Under the pieces are notes generated by a model that did no database searches, had not been told where the DNA came from, and was given only the letters and a program-made list of their open reading frames with translations. Of a stretch of DNA of 64,000 nt, positions 36,435-47,600 are shown one piece after another. The position numbers were made by a program, and so were the translations under genes. Source of the stretch: Parambassis ranga (lineage: Eukaryota > Chordata > Actinopteri > Ambassidae); the NCBI RefSeq assembly GCF_900634625.1, contig NC_041036.1, forward strand, positions 13,945,025 through 14,009,024. The letters are read 5' to 3'. Positions within the stretch are counted from its first letter, which is position 1. The number at the start of each line of letters is the position of its first letter.

Positions 36435-38342
36435 TCACATAGGTAGTAAGTGGTCATCTCTCTCTTCTGTCTCCTCCTCTAAAGCATCTGCGGTCACTCC
36501 TCTGTAGGCTGGAGCTTCCTCTCTATTTCGTGACCGGCACATAAAGTCACACCCATCCTGTAAGAGGGAAGTAAAGTTTGTCACAAATGTAAAAAACAAA
36601 AATCACAGGTGCCCCGAAGTCATTTATCATCTGGTTAAGACTTACTGCTGTCATGTTGCCAACCTCCACCCAAAAGGCATAATTGGGAAATTGCTCCATC
36701 CCTTTGGCTCCAACGATCAGACGCTGGTAGAGGAAACCTCCAATGAGGTACACAGCCAGAACACAGACACCACTGAAAGAAGAGAGCGCTTATAAGCACT
36801 GATCTTTAAACATATTTTGTCAGGGATAACTGAAGTCAGTGGTTTGGGGAACTATATAGCTCTTCCTTCATACACATACAGATCAACACTGGATGATTGA
36901 GTCTTTGCACCGTGTTCATGTGCAACGTTTTAATCCAGACGTTAGCCTTTGCCACAATTAGTTCTTTGATGTCAGTGTGTCTGGATTGTCAGAGCACTGA
37001 CTTACCATCAACCCCACATATATTCAGACAGGTCTGGTATTCTGAGTGAGTGCAGGATGCTGTTACATACATAATAAGTATTATGGAGCCAGTGCTAAGC
37101 TGAGATGGAATAGCTGGACACACTGCACTTGAGTCCAGCTCAAAGAGGTAGAAACATTCCTGGTCTCTGTCCCTGTCCTCCAGGACCACTTCCAGCTGAC
37201 CCTGAGAGTGAGAAAGAGACATACACACACAGAAGCACACACAAACATTTTACAAGACCACATGTAGGGTTGATCAAAATATTCACACTAACACATACAA
37301 CATGATGTGTTGCCAATCAGGGACATGCATGGCAAGTTTCTATTGAAGCTCCAGTTTATGCAGATTCTGTGTCACTTTATATAAAACACAAGAAATGTGT
37401 TGTCTATTAAGCCTTAAAATCCACATTTCTGGATGAAATTTAATCTTCACAGACCATTGCTTAGGTATTTTCATTTTTTTTTACCACGTCTGTTTTCCTG
37501 CTACAAGAGATCATTATAATGGCTCTCCTCATTTCCTTGGAGCAGTGGCCATCGTATCGTTCACCTTTTCCATAGATAAGCATCACCCAGTCACCTAGAA
37601 GAGTTATTCAAAAATAATCCAGTAAACATTCTGCTTTCTTAAAAGAAAAATGTGCTGTGTACACAATTTATTAATTCGAAATTGACTTCTTTAAGGGATT
37701 GGAATTTGTCCTTTCCAATTTTCAGAACTGCATCACATAGCACCAGTCAGTGCAACATAAGGGTAATTACTGTATAATCATTATGTAAACATTTATTGAA
37801 AACACCATCTAAAATTGAGAAACTTCTATACTTTGCAGAGACTTACTTCCTCCAATGGCCTGCGTTGAATTGTACATGCCTATCACAGTTTTTTTTAGAG
37901 TTTTCTTGTCTATTTGCACAAGTCCAGCATTTGGAACACCACTTGCATCTCCACACAGATGGAACACATAAGTGTAATTGTCCTTTCCATCACTGGCGTC
38001 TGCTGTAAAGCTGTCAATGTGAAAACAAATTTGAATAAACAAATCACAATATGCAAGACAATCAGGTAACTTTCCTCTGTTGAGGCTGTAAAATGATTAA
38101 GTATAAATGATGGTTGACAGGAGGCAATACAAAACTAATGATCCAATGTTATTTTGGTGGTACAAAGTCATTTCTTACTCTTTTTGGGTGAGTGGCTCTA
38201 GTCGAGTGAGAACTTTCCGTTCTGACATTGACTCTGAAAGCAGTTTGCAGTCCTTGGTGTTGTCAGTAGCATACACCCCACACACCAGCAGCTGAACCGC
38301 CATAATCCACACAAGGAAGGACCCATCCCTGTTCAACACCAT
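36435..38342 (-). CDS. m6pr: Cation-dependent mannose-6-phosphate receptor
   Basis: Six coding exons on minus: 38179-38342, 37847-38010, 37485-37594, 37071-37201, 36646-36772, 36435-36557. The sum is 819 nt, 272 aa (human 277). The ATG is the first codon of its exon. A signal peptide (FLVWIMAVQLLVCGVYA) leads to the lumenal lectin domain. All four sugar contacts known from bovine CD-MPR are present: Gln in GLVQID, Arg in KEMRRA, Glu in VLEDRD and Tyr in ECFYLFE. One membrane helix spans about residues 183-206, followed by GGFLYQRLIVGAKGMEQFP. The tail ends EERDDHLLPM, the acidic dileucine signal bound by GGA adaptors. It carries lysosomal hydrolases from the trans-Golgi to endosomes. It is adjacent to phc1, as in human 12p13.31. 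Confidence 0.96.
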
Positions 38343-38863
38343 CTTGAATGAAAAAAGCAGATTCATATCAACTCCTTTGCCATAATTGCATTATTTATAG
38401 TGCTGAAATTAATACATTTAGTTGATTAATCGACTCCAAGAAACATAATTTTAGCAACGGATAAGGAACTGAAATACTTTTCAGACAAGACAAAAATTGC
38501 TAGATTTTAGTACAGCTGTACAGTAGTTTGCAGCACATTTAGTATTCTTCCCATGTGGTTAGCATCTTGCAACTGACCGTTTTATATGTATTTTGTGTGG
38601 TGTTACATTATATCAAACATCAATGTTCTCTCAGAACAATTGCTGAATATCTATGTCTATGTGTAGTTTCAATAAAAAGTGATAGGTTCAACTTTGAATT
38701 GCATTTTCCTAAGCAACTACAATATGTAGGCACAGAAAAAAACACGACCTATTTAATCGCATGCAAACTGTTTTCTTCCCATTAGACAAGTTTTTTATGA
38801 GCAGAGTCAAAGTTAAAACATCCCTCTAAAAATCTGAAACTTTTGTCTACGTTGTGCACCTAC

Positions 38864-38960
38864 CGTTATGACTTCCTTTACTGAAAATAAGTGAGAAAAG
38901 CTTCTTTCCTGGTAACAGCTGACAGTTCAGTTTTAGCCAGTTTAAGTTAGTGAGCTCCCT
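38864..38960 (-). other. m6pr: m6pr noncoding first exon (upstream edge approximate)
   Basis: A minus-strand donor (GTAGGT) ends an exon at 38864. The coding exon begins exactly at the ATG after an acceptor at 38343-38344, so the leader must lie upstream, and this is the best candidate. Confidence 0.5.
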
Positions 38961-39404
38961 CGTGCTAACGACGCTTCCTGGTTGACTTTAGTAGTACTAA
39001 ACCGGCTATTTTCTTACTCATATAATATAAAGTTATTCCGCGTGAAAACGAGAAATGTAAATTAACGTTGTTGTAGCAGTTTCCGATTATTATCACGTTT
39101 TCCCTCCAAATGCGTAAAGACTGCCATCCGCAAGGCTAGCAGGCTAACAGGTGCGGAAGTGAAACTAAACAGAAACACACGCGCATGTGACTCCTCTAAT
39201 GCAGTACGACCAATGAGCGCCAGCTGAGTGACTTCACTTCCGCATCAGGTGACCACGGACAGTTAACAGCTGAGCGCCACTGCGAGGCAAGGAGAGAAGG
39301 ATAATCTCAGGTCATTTAGGTGTTTAAAGCACACGTATCCTCTGCACAGACCGGAGAACACATTTTTAGTTCTCCCTGATCCAAGTAGACGTTTCTCCAG
39401 CAAA
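38960..39404. promoter_or_regulatory. Putative two-way promoter of m6pr and arhgef5, with a plus-strand leader exon
   Basis: From about 39000 to 39280 the sequence is richer in CpG than its surroundings. On plus, an exon-like segment from about 39250 ends at a strong donor (GCAAA then GTAAGTGAG) at 39404/39405. On minus, the m6pr leader starts a few hundred bp to the left. Transcripts in both directions from one short interval are the simplest reading. No specific factor site is claimed. Confidence 0.45.
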
Positions 39405-39765
39405 GTAAGTGAGATAGTTAAAACGGAATTCCCACCATTATTGCACTTTAAAAAGTCACCTCCTCCCATACATTTTAATTTTTGATAAACACTGAGGAAA
39501 AAGTAAAATCTAAGTGAAACTGCTTTCAGCAATGCTAACATGAGCACAGCTGGTTGCCATTTGCCAGTTTTATAACCAATTACTATTACACAAAACAATT
39601 TAGTAGTGCTAAGTTTCGAAATTATCATGAAACTAAGCTCCAAAATTGCTCAGAAAGGGACTCAACGCAATTTAAGTATTTTTGCTGTACGATGTATTTC
39701 AGGACAACACTGTGTTTGGTTCTGAGTACACCGCTTGGGAAGTAATAGTGCACTGTGTCATTTAT

Positions 39766-39807
39766 ATTAGGATTTATAAAGCACCAATGTGCTTTATAAA
39801 TCCTAAT
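39766..39807. repeat. Perfect 19-bp inverted repeat with a CAAT loop
   Basis: Arms 39766-39784 and 39789-39807 are fully complementary around a 4-nt CAAT loop. It lies in the arhgef5 leader intron. Confidence 0.9.
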
Positions 39808-40559
39808 GTTTCCAGTGTGCTGTTTTATCAGCACAGCCAGGCTAAACAAAGCTTGTTATCAGAGCAGTAGTCTCAACTTTGTCCATTCTGTCGACAAGAC
39901 AGCTTTTAACCTGCATTAATCATACTGATGAGCCTGAAACAATGCCCCACTATTCTTTTCAAAAACCCAGTTTCAGCTGTCTAATTAAACCTTTTGAAAA
40001 GACAAGATTACGGATGATAAACCTGATAGTATCAGGCACTAAGGGGGCTTTGTAAGCATTTTGTGTTACATATAGAATTAACTACCCAAAATTATCAGGT
40101 TATCTTTTCTCAAACAAAAATATATGTGATGGGAGCTTTGCTTGTCATTACCCATAGCACAGAAAGAAATGGTTTTAATTCAGAAGAAAAACACAAACAA
40201 GTTGTTTCTTGCTACTTTAATGTGCATAAACAAAAACAAGCAACATTTATTGATATAGAAATGCTGAGCAGGCAGCTGCTCAGTATTTCACATCTCTGCT
40301 CTGAATTCACATCAGTCATTATGTATAAATCAAGATTAACATAAAGTAGTTTATAATGAAGTGCCCTAGTACCTTCTAGTTATCTCAGTGCAAAGGTCAA
40401 AGTTAAACAAATCTTTCCCATATCACCCTCCTCCCTTGATTTCTTCCTCTGTGATTGCATCATCTTGGTTTTTGAATTATAAGAAACTGCATTTCTCTTC
40501 CCCTCCCCTCAGTACTACCTGTAGGGAAGTTTTTATAGGCATCTGCAAGCTTTTCCTCA

Positions 40560-41200
40560 GAAGTGTGTGAGTGTTTGTGCTCTCAGTTCTTCACTCTCCT
40601 TCTCCCCTCCCCCAACTCTCCTTGTATTATCACAGCCCTTACCTGGGTGTGTGTTGTGCAGACACACCCGGCTACACCGTATCAGCCAATCACAGTTTCA
40701 AGAGAGACACACCAAGGAGGTGTACTTCCTGTGTTTCGTGAGAGAAGAAGGAGCAGAGTATACTGTGTTTTTTTGTCAGGGCTGTTGAGGGTCTACACAC
40801 AGGCGATCATTTTGGCGGTTTACAGCAGGAGAGGAGGACTAAAGTAGTGGACACTGTGTTTGATATATGAGAGATCTCCCAGTTCAGCAACAGTGACAAG
40901 AGGACATGACTGAGCGAAGAGGAGGGAAAAGATAAGTGTCAATCTGTTGAGACTTGTTTGGGAATTTGAGGAAGGAGGGAGGTGGGGAGAGAGAGAGAGG
41001 CAGCAACAGGGAAAACAAGTCATAAACACTAACTTTTCAAAAAAGTACCGAGAAAGGCCGTGAGTTATTTGGATGAATGGAGACATTTGTCATTTGAGCA
41101 CAAGGAATTAATTTTAATGTCTTGGGCAATCCAATACTTTTGAGCTGAGCTGGATCGGAGAAGGAGGGAGGACCAGACCTCCCCAGGATACTACCTTCAG
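40560..41200 (+). other. arhgef5: Probable arhgef5 5' noncoding exon (start uncertain)
   Basis: A purine-rich segment ends at a good donor (CTTCAG then GTGAGT) at 41200/41201. The next acceptor (TGCATTTCAG) is at 41601, 47 bp before the arhgef5 start. It may be an alternative first exon to the one near 39404. The left limit is not defined by the sequence. Confidence 0.45.
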
Positions 41201-41648
41201 GTGAGTCACTTTGTTTTTTGTTGTGCATTTATGTCTACTTCTTCTCTGAAAAGGCAGATCAGGTCAGATTTAGACCTAGTATAGTTGGGAGTTACATGTT
41301 ACATGCCGTGCCCATGTGTCACATGCTCTTACCTTCTGAAAGACTTCTCTTGGTATGCTGTGCTTTGCAGGTCTGTGCTGCATTCTTGCAGAACTTTAAG
41401 ATATTGTCAGCTTTCCTTGGCCGTCTTCTTCTGTTTAAACTGTAAATGTTGCTATGAACAAATGGCAGCTTAGACGTAAATGCTGCATTTTGGGGAAAAA
41501 AAAGATAGAAATGCATTCTGAAAACATAAATGAATTGTTGTAGACAGGTGGCATTAAAAAGCATTTCACCTCTTGCTGTGTGTAACTGTTCTGCATTTCA
41601 GTGATTTGACTCTGTTACTCTCTTCAAGGATCTCCGATTTAAAATACT

Positions 41649-44600
41649 ATGGGGACCAAAAGGCCCAGCTGCACCCTCTTTGACACTATATCCAGCATAA
41701 ACACATCTGACCGTAACTCTCAGCCAGGTGGAAAAATCTCCAGGGATCCAAGTCCCAGGCCAGCAATGACTGCCCAGTCCAAGCGAGAAAGAGACAGCAA
41801 CTTGGAGGAAAACTGGAGGAGGGATAGTGAAACTGAGAAAATAAGAGACAAAGGAAGGTACAAAGATATGGACAGACTGGAGAGATACTATGACAGAGAC
41901 AGAGATCCTGCTGCCAGGCCAAGAGACAGGCGACATGAAGACGAAAGAACAAGAAATGGGAGGCTGCTGTCAAATGTGGAGAAGGAGACTGAGCGCAAGG
42001 TAACAAGAGGGGTGAAGAAAGGTGACACATTTCCCAGAATGAGAAAAGGCATTCCAGACCCTGACATACGAATGATGCCTGAGATTTGTGAAGAAAGAGG
42101 GGAAAGGAGGCCCAAAGAAAGAGACAGGCCTAAAAGAGCAGAGTCTGATGAATGGGATAAAGAAAGAGAAAGGGCATGGCAGAGAGAGAGGTACAGAGAT
42201 GAGATGAGAAGCAGGGAAAAAGAAGAGGGAAGAAACAGTGGCGGAAGACCTGTAGAAGATGAGAGATCACGGCAGAAGGAAAGATATGGGGAGTCTGATG
42301 TGAGGTTCCAAGACAGGAGAAGAGAAGGGCTTGATTTGCAGGAAATAAGAGAAAAAGATGCACTCAAAAGAAGAGAAAAACCAAGGCCTGGCATGCAAGA
42401 GAGAGATGCCATTATGCCTTCCCCACAGAGAAGAAGAGATAGAGAGATATACACAGATAAAAAGGAGAAGGAAAAGACACACAGGAGAGAGGGGAAGAGG
42501 GACACCAGGAGTGAAGGAGACAGTGATGAAAGAGATCTGAGGAGGGAAAGAGTGAAAGACAGAGAGAGGGAGGAGTTGATATATCAGCACAGCAAAAGTG
42601 AGGGGGACAACAACGGCAAACCAGCAAGGGAGAGAGACCGAGAGTGGCAGGGATATAGACAAGAGGACAGGCAGAGGGAAAGAGAAGCTGATAGATCCAG
42701 AAGGAGGGGAGTGGAGAAGAGCAGGGAGCAGTACAGAGAGGGTGACAGGAGAGCAGTGAGACCGGAGGGGGAAAGGTGGAAGCAAAGAGAGGACAGAGGG
42801 TGGACAAATGACAGGAGGAAGGAGGATAGATACAGAGCATATGAGCAGAAGAGAGATAAGGAACGAAAGGACAGAGAGCCTAATCCTAGGTGGGATGATA
42901 TGACAGGAGGAAATGAGGCTTCTCAAAGGGCACCGCCACAAACCCAGAGCAGTGGAGTGTGGAGCAGCGATGTGGACAATGAGACAAGATATAGAAGAGA
43001 CAGAGACATTCATGCAGACAGGCAATTTAGGAGAGACTTAGAAGACAGTCAGAAGCAACAAACAAGAAGTGAGGGACAAGAAAGAGACATGGTAAAAATA
43101 ACAGGCACTTTGCCAGAGCAGAGAAGGATGTGGTTAGAGCCACAGAGGGGCAAGAATAGTAAAGAAGAATTTGTACACATAGAGAAACACACTAGGCGGA
43201 AAGAGAGGAGGAGAGATGACGAGAGGGTTATGGAGTCACAGGCAGAGTGGGGAAGAGCTGGGCGGCGAGTAAAAGAGGAACCAGATGAGAGGTCCTGGGA
43301 CCAAAGCAGTTTTAAAGGCAGGCATGGAGAGAGAGGAAAGAACACAGATGGCGAGACAGAGGGAGTAAGTGTAGATGGAGACGAGGTGGTGGACGAAATT
43401 AGGAGAGAGACAGATAAGAGAGGGGAAAGACATCTGTCTGACAGCAAAGGAGGGATAGAGAGAAGCTGGCAGAGGGATGCAGAGGGAGAAAATGTGACAG
43501 ATAACACAGAGGATAGTGACAGAGAGGAAGAGGGTGGGAGCGAGTACTTGGCACGCTCTGAAAGTGAAGGAGGAAGTGAGGCAGGGTGTAAGCAAGAAAG
43601 AGACAGCATGTTGTCAGGAGAAGACGGCTTTGTGACCGTGTCCAGTGGCGGCGATGAGGAGGATGAGAGAGAGGACGATGAAGAGGAAGAGTTTGAGGAC
43701 TGTCAAGAATTTTTAGGTGGTGGAGTTACATATGAAGGCACCTCACCTGTTGGCTTCAAGGGGTGTGAGGGAGATAAGGAGAGGGAAGAAGAATGGACAA
43801 TAGGGAAAGAGGAAACGGTTGACGAGGAGGAAGAAGGGAGTGAAAAAAAGCCAAAGTACATCTTCTTCGTGATTGGTCAAACTCTCCCTCGGTCTGGTGA
43901 AACGTCTCAGTCACAAGTTGAAATAGGAGGAGTGGAAAGACACAACCCAAATTTAGAAACTCATCATCTTTGTAGTGATGACGCCAGTCAGCAAAGTCAG
44001 GATGACCCACAGCTCAGTAGAAATGATGAACATCCAATAATTCACAACCAGGACACAGAAGGCGAGTGTAATGCACCAAGGCTGGAGAGGAGCGTCTCAG
44101 GAGAAACAACTGAAGGGGACATCAGATACACAGCATCATCAGAGCTTCAAGAAACAGAGTCTGGAGACGGGATGAGGAGCACAACAGAGCACCCATACGC
44201 TGAAATTGGCGAGATTAACAGAGACTCAGAGACTGAAAGGCTCCTCAAAGAATGGAGAGACAAAAATAAAGAAGTGGAAGAAAGACAAAGGGAGCAAACC
44301 TCTCCACCCAGTAATCCGTATGCGGATGTTTATTCTGAACAAATTCAGCCCATCTTGGACCAGATACACAGCAGAGCAATGAGTCCAGAGCAGGTGGAAG
44401 CCATTCGGATTAGACTGAGTGGGGCATGGAGCATGTCCGAGGAACCCAAGCGACACTCCCAGGCCCCTCACCTTAAGTGGGCTAAAAATGTTGTGCGTGA
44501 GATCCTGGGAAACTCAGAAGAACAGGTGGTGGACGAACTAAACACAGAGGAAAAAGTGGATCAGGTGGTCAACCAGCCTGAGATCAGCAAACAACAAGAG

Positions 44601-47600
44601 AAGGTTGCACAAGTGACAGCAGAGATCCCTGCTGTTAAGCTGACAGTGGATGAACACCGCTCAGAGCCGGAGCTGGAGGAGGAAGAGCTGTTGGAGGTGG
44701 AAGGATTCAGAGGTATGGGGCAGAGCCAAGCCGTCATGCATGCTGACCAGTTAACAGCTATGCGTTTTGTAACACCTACATGCACTCATGCTGACACACT
44801 GTTAGACCCAGATGAGAAGGAAGACCACAGTATGGACAGAGAGACTGAGCCCGTTGTTCAGGTTCTCTTAGAAAAGGCAGGTTTAAAAGAGGAAGTCAGT
44901 AAAGATGGAGATCAGAGGGTTACACAGAGAGAAAGAGACACAGATAGAGAGAGGGAGGTGGAGATGTATTTAAGTGTGAGTACCACGCTGTACAAGCCTA
45001 ACAGCTGCCCCATTCTTAATTATGATTCTGATTCTGACCTCCTCACCTCCTCTACAGAGGGTAAAAACCATGAGCAGGTGGATCAAACGGATGAAAGTGA
45101 AGAAGAGAGGCAGGGAGGGGAGCCTGAAGAGTGGGGTACAGCAGTGGAGGTAGGGAGGATGATAGGAGGCGAGGCAAGTGAGTTGGACAGCAGAGAGGGA
45201 GAAAGGAAAGTAGGGACCCTGAAGAGCACCTACAGTTTTCGGGATCTGGGTCCCCAGGCTCGAATGCGAAGAAGGGGAATACGTAAAACCACTGAAAGAA
45301 GAAAAGATGAGCTTGTTGAGTTGGAAGAAGAGGAAGGTGTTGGAAGGGATCGGAGAACCAGAATATTCTCTACAACAGGTAAAGAAAGAAGATTAAGGAT
45401 CCGATTAGACTCCACTCTCTCCTTTTACTTTAAAAAAATCTTCTATTTAATCTTTGTTGATTGTTTTAATCACATGTCATACGAGAGATCATGAAGGAAA
45501 CACCCTTTACATGGCATCAGCCTTCGATTTGGCACAAATCAACCCTCTGTATGTCATTTTTAACTTTATTCACCATCTTCTTGTCATTTCCTCTGTCAGT
45601 TTTGCCGTTTTCACATCAGTCACAGAACCACAAATCTAAAGCAGACATCAGCTAGCAGAAATTATCAGTGCACTGATCTGAACATGCTATTTTAACTACA
45701 CTGGAAACTGCGTCACAGAGCTGTGGGTACAGGTAATGGGTGGAGATAAGTGGGGGTGGAGAGAGCATGGGAAAAGCAGTTGTGAGCTTACAGGCTTGGG
45801 TTTGTCCTGTTTTGAGACATAACATGAGAAGCACAACTTCTGGAAGCACTAATCTTCTGCTGTGATGCTCTATAGCTGGGGTTACTAATATAACTAATTC
45901 ATGTTTTACTAATTCATTTAATTAATTTTTGATTTTTTTTGCACATTTCATTGATTTTTTTTTCGTTGTTCAATCAAATCAGTGTCACTTAAGTACACTG
46001 CAGTGGCAGGTGATATGCTGTTGTATAATTTTTCCACAAATGGATACTTTTTTATTCCAGATGAGGATGATCGAAGCAAAAGCTGGGGAGAAATGGAGCT
46101 TAGGTGAGCAAACATAATTTAACTGGATCTATGCACACGTTAAAACAGTCAGAAACTAACAGTTGCAGACAGTTTTGTAATATTTACAGTGTTCACAGCT
46201 ATTGTGTATATTATATTTAGTTTTTCTTCTTTCTTTCTTGCTTTGTAGGAATGTTTTAGACACAATTGAAAAAAGGAAAAGGAATTCCCGGTTTTTCAGT
46301 GAGTATCACTTTCACCTCTTACATTAATGCCTGTTTTTAAAATGTTGCTGACAGATGTTTGCGTATAACTTCCAAACCTGAATATTGGTACAGACTCTGT
46401 AGGCTGAGTGACGTGTCTTCTATCTGATCTGACTTTGGTCAGAAAAAGCATGATGTGGCTGATCATTTCCTTTCAGTGGTGTGTGATTCATTTCAGTTAC
46501 TGCTCACCCCTAACTTTAATGCACACCCACACATTAAAGGAAATGTATGTTTTTTACTGCGGGCTCACGCTACTTCCGAATCAGAAAGACTTTATTAATT
46601 CCCAGGGGGAATTGCTTAAAAAGTTCTAAACGATCTAAAATGGCAGCGATTTCCTTGATAATGATTCACACCGTTGTTTTGACAAATGGGGCAGGAGAGC
46701 ATCTGCTGTGTGTTTGCAAGGCTGAGCAGGCAACAGACAGGTTCCTGCAAGTATTCTTTTCTACTGACTTGGGGGGAAAATAACTGCTGCGATTTTGCAT
46801 TCCAATAAGTCTGTGTAAAAGGAGTGTCAAAGGAAAAACAAGTAACACTGTTCCTGGTTGTGTCCCCTTTTTTTGCTTCCTGTAATTTCTTGTCTTACTT
46901 TGTCTCACTTCGTCTCTTTCCACCTAGATGCTGCCCAACTCTACCAGCAGTACAGTGAGGCTGCGCAGAACTTTGAGATCCTGCGCCAGTCTCGTTCAGA
47001 TGTCCTCTCTGTGTGTGAGGACAACACAGCGTCTCCTGCCCCTTCACCCCCTCCTGCCCGCAGACCTCTTCCTCCATTACCTCTAGTACGACACCCACAC
47101 TCCAAAGGCTCCATCATCAGTGCCAAAAGCCTGCCTCTACCTGAGCCCCCGAGGAATGAAGGCAGGCCACCTTCTCCCCGTCTGTCCGTCTCCCTCACAC
47201 AGTCAGCCACACTGTGGCGGGACTTGCCGGGGGTCAGGAACAGCCATGAGCTGGAGGAGCTGACAGAGGACCAGAGGCGACTTCAGGAGGTAACACTGTC
47301 TTACTGTACATATGAAAGTCTAAACACTATGTGATCATGTGTACAATCTTGCTTTAGAATGTATAAAAGCATTAAGAATCAGGGGAGTGATCTTCGTTCC
47401 ATTTTCAGGAAAGTTACTGGCAACATTCCTGCCTTGATGAAACTCAGTAGGGTCCCTGTGGCCAGCTGAATGTATAATGTTTCTCTCTGCAGCTTGACTG
47501 ATTACACAGTCACTTCCTTTTGTTTTGCTTTAACCTTACAAGTAGTCCATTTATTGAGGTGTGATTTCCCAGCATCTGCTTTGTCCACTTATAGTGATTT

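Noticed and set aside
41686..44010. Several long minus-strand open frames (up to 252 codons) over the arhgef5 exon
   Set aside because: They are antisense shadows of a purine-rich coding exon. They encode Ser/Leu/Pro low complexity, have no splice support, and the plus strand has a clear gene.
45379..45494. Extension of the arhgef5 first coding exon to the stop at 45494
   Set aside because: The donor at 45378/45379 keeps phase with the next exons through to the DH domain. The read-through part is AT-rich intron sequence.
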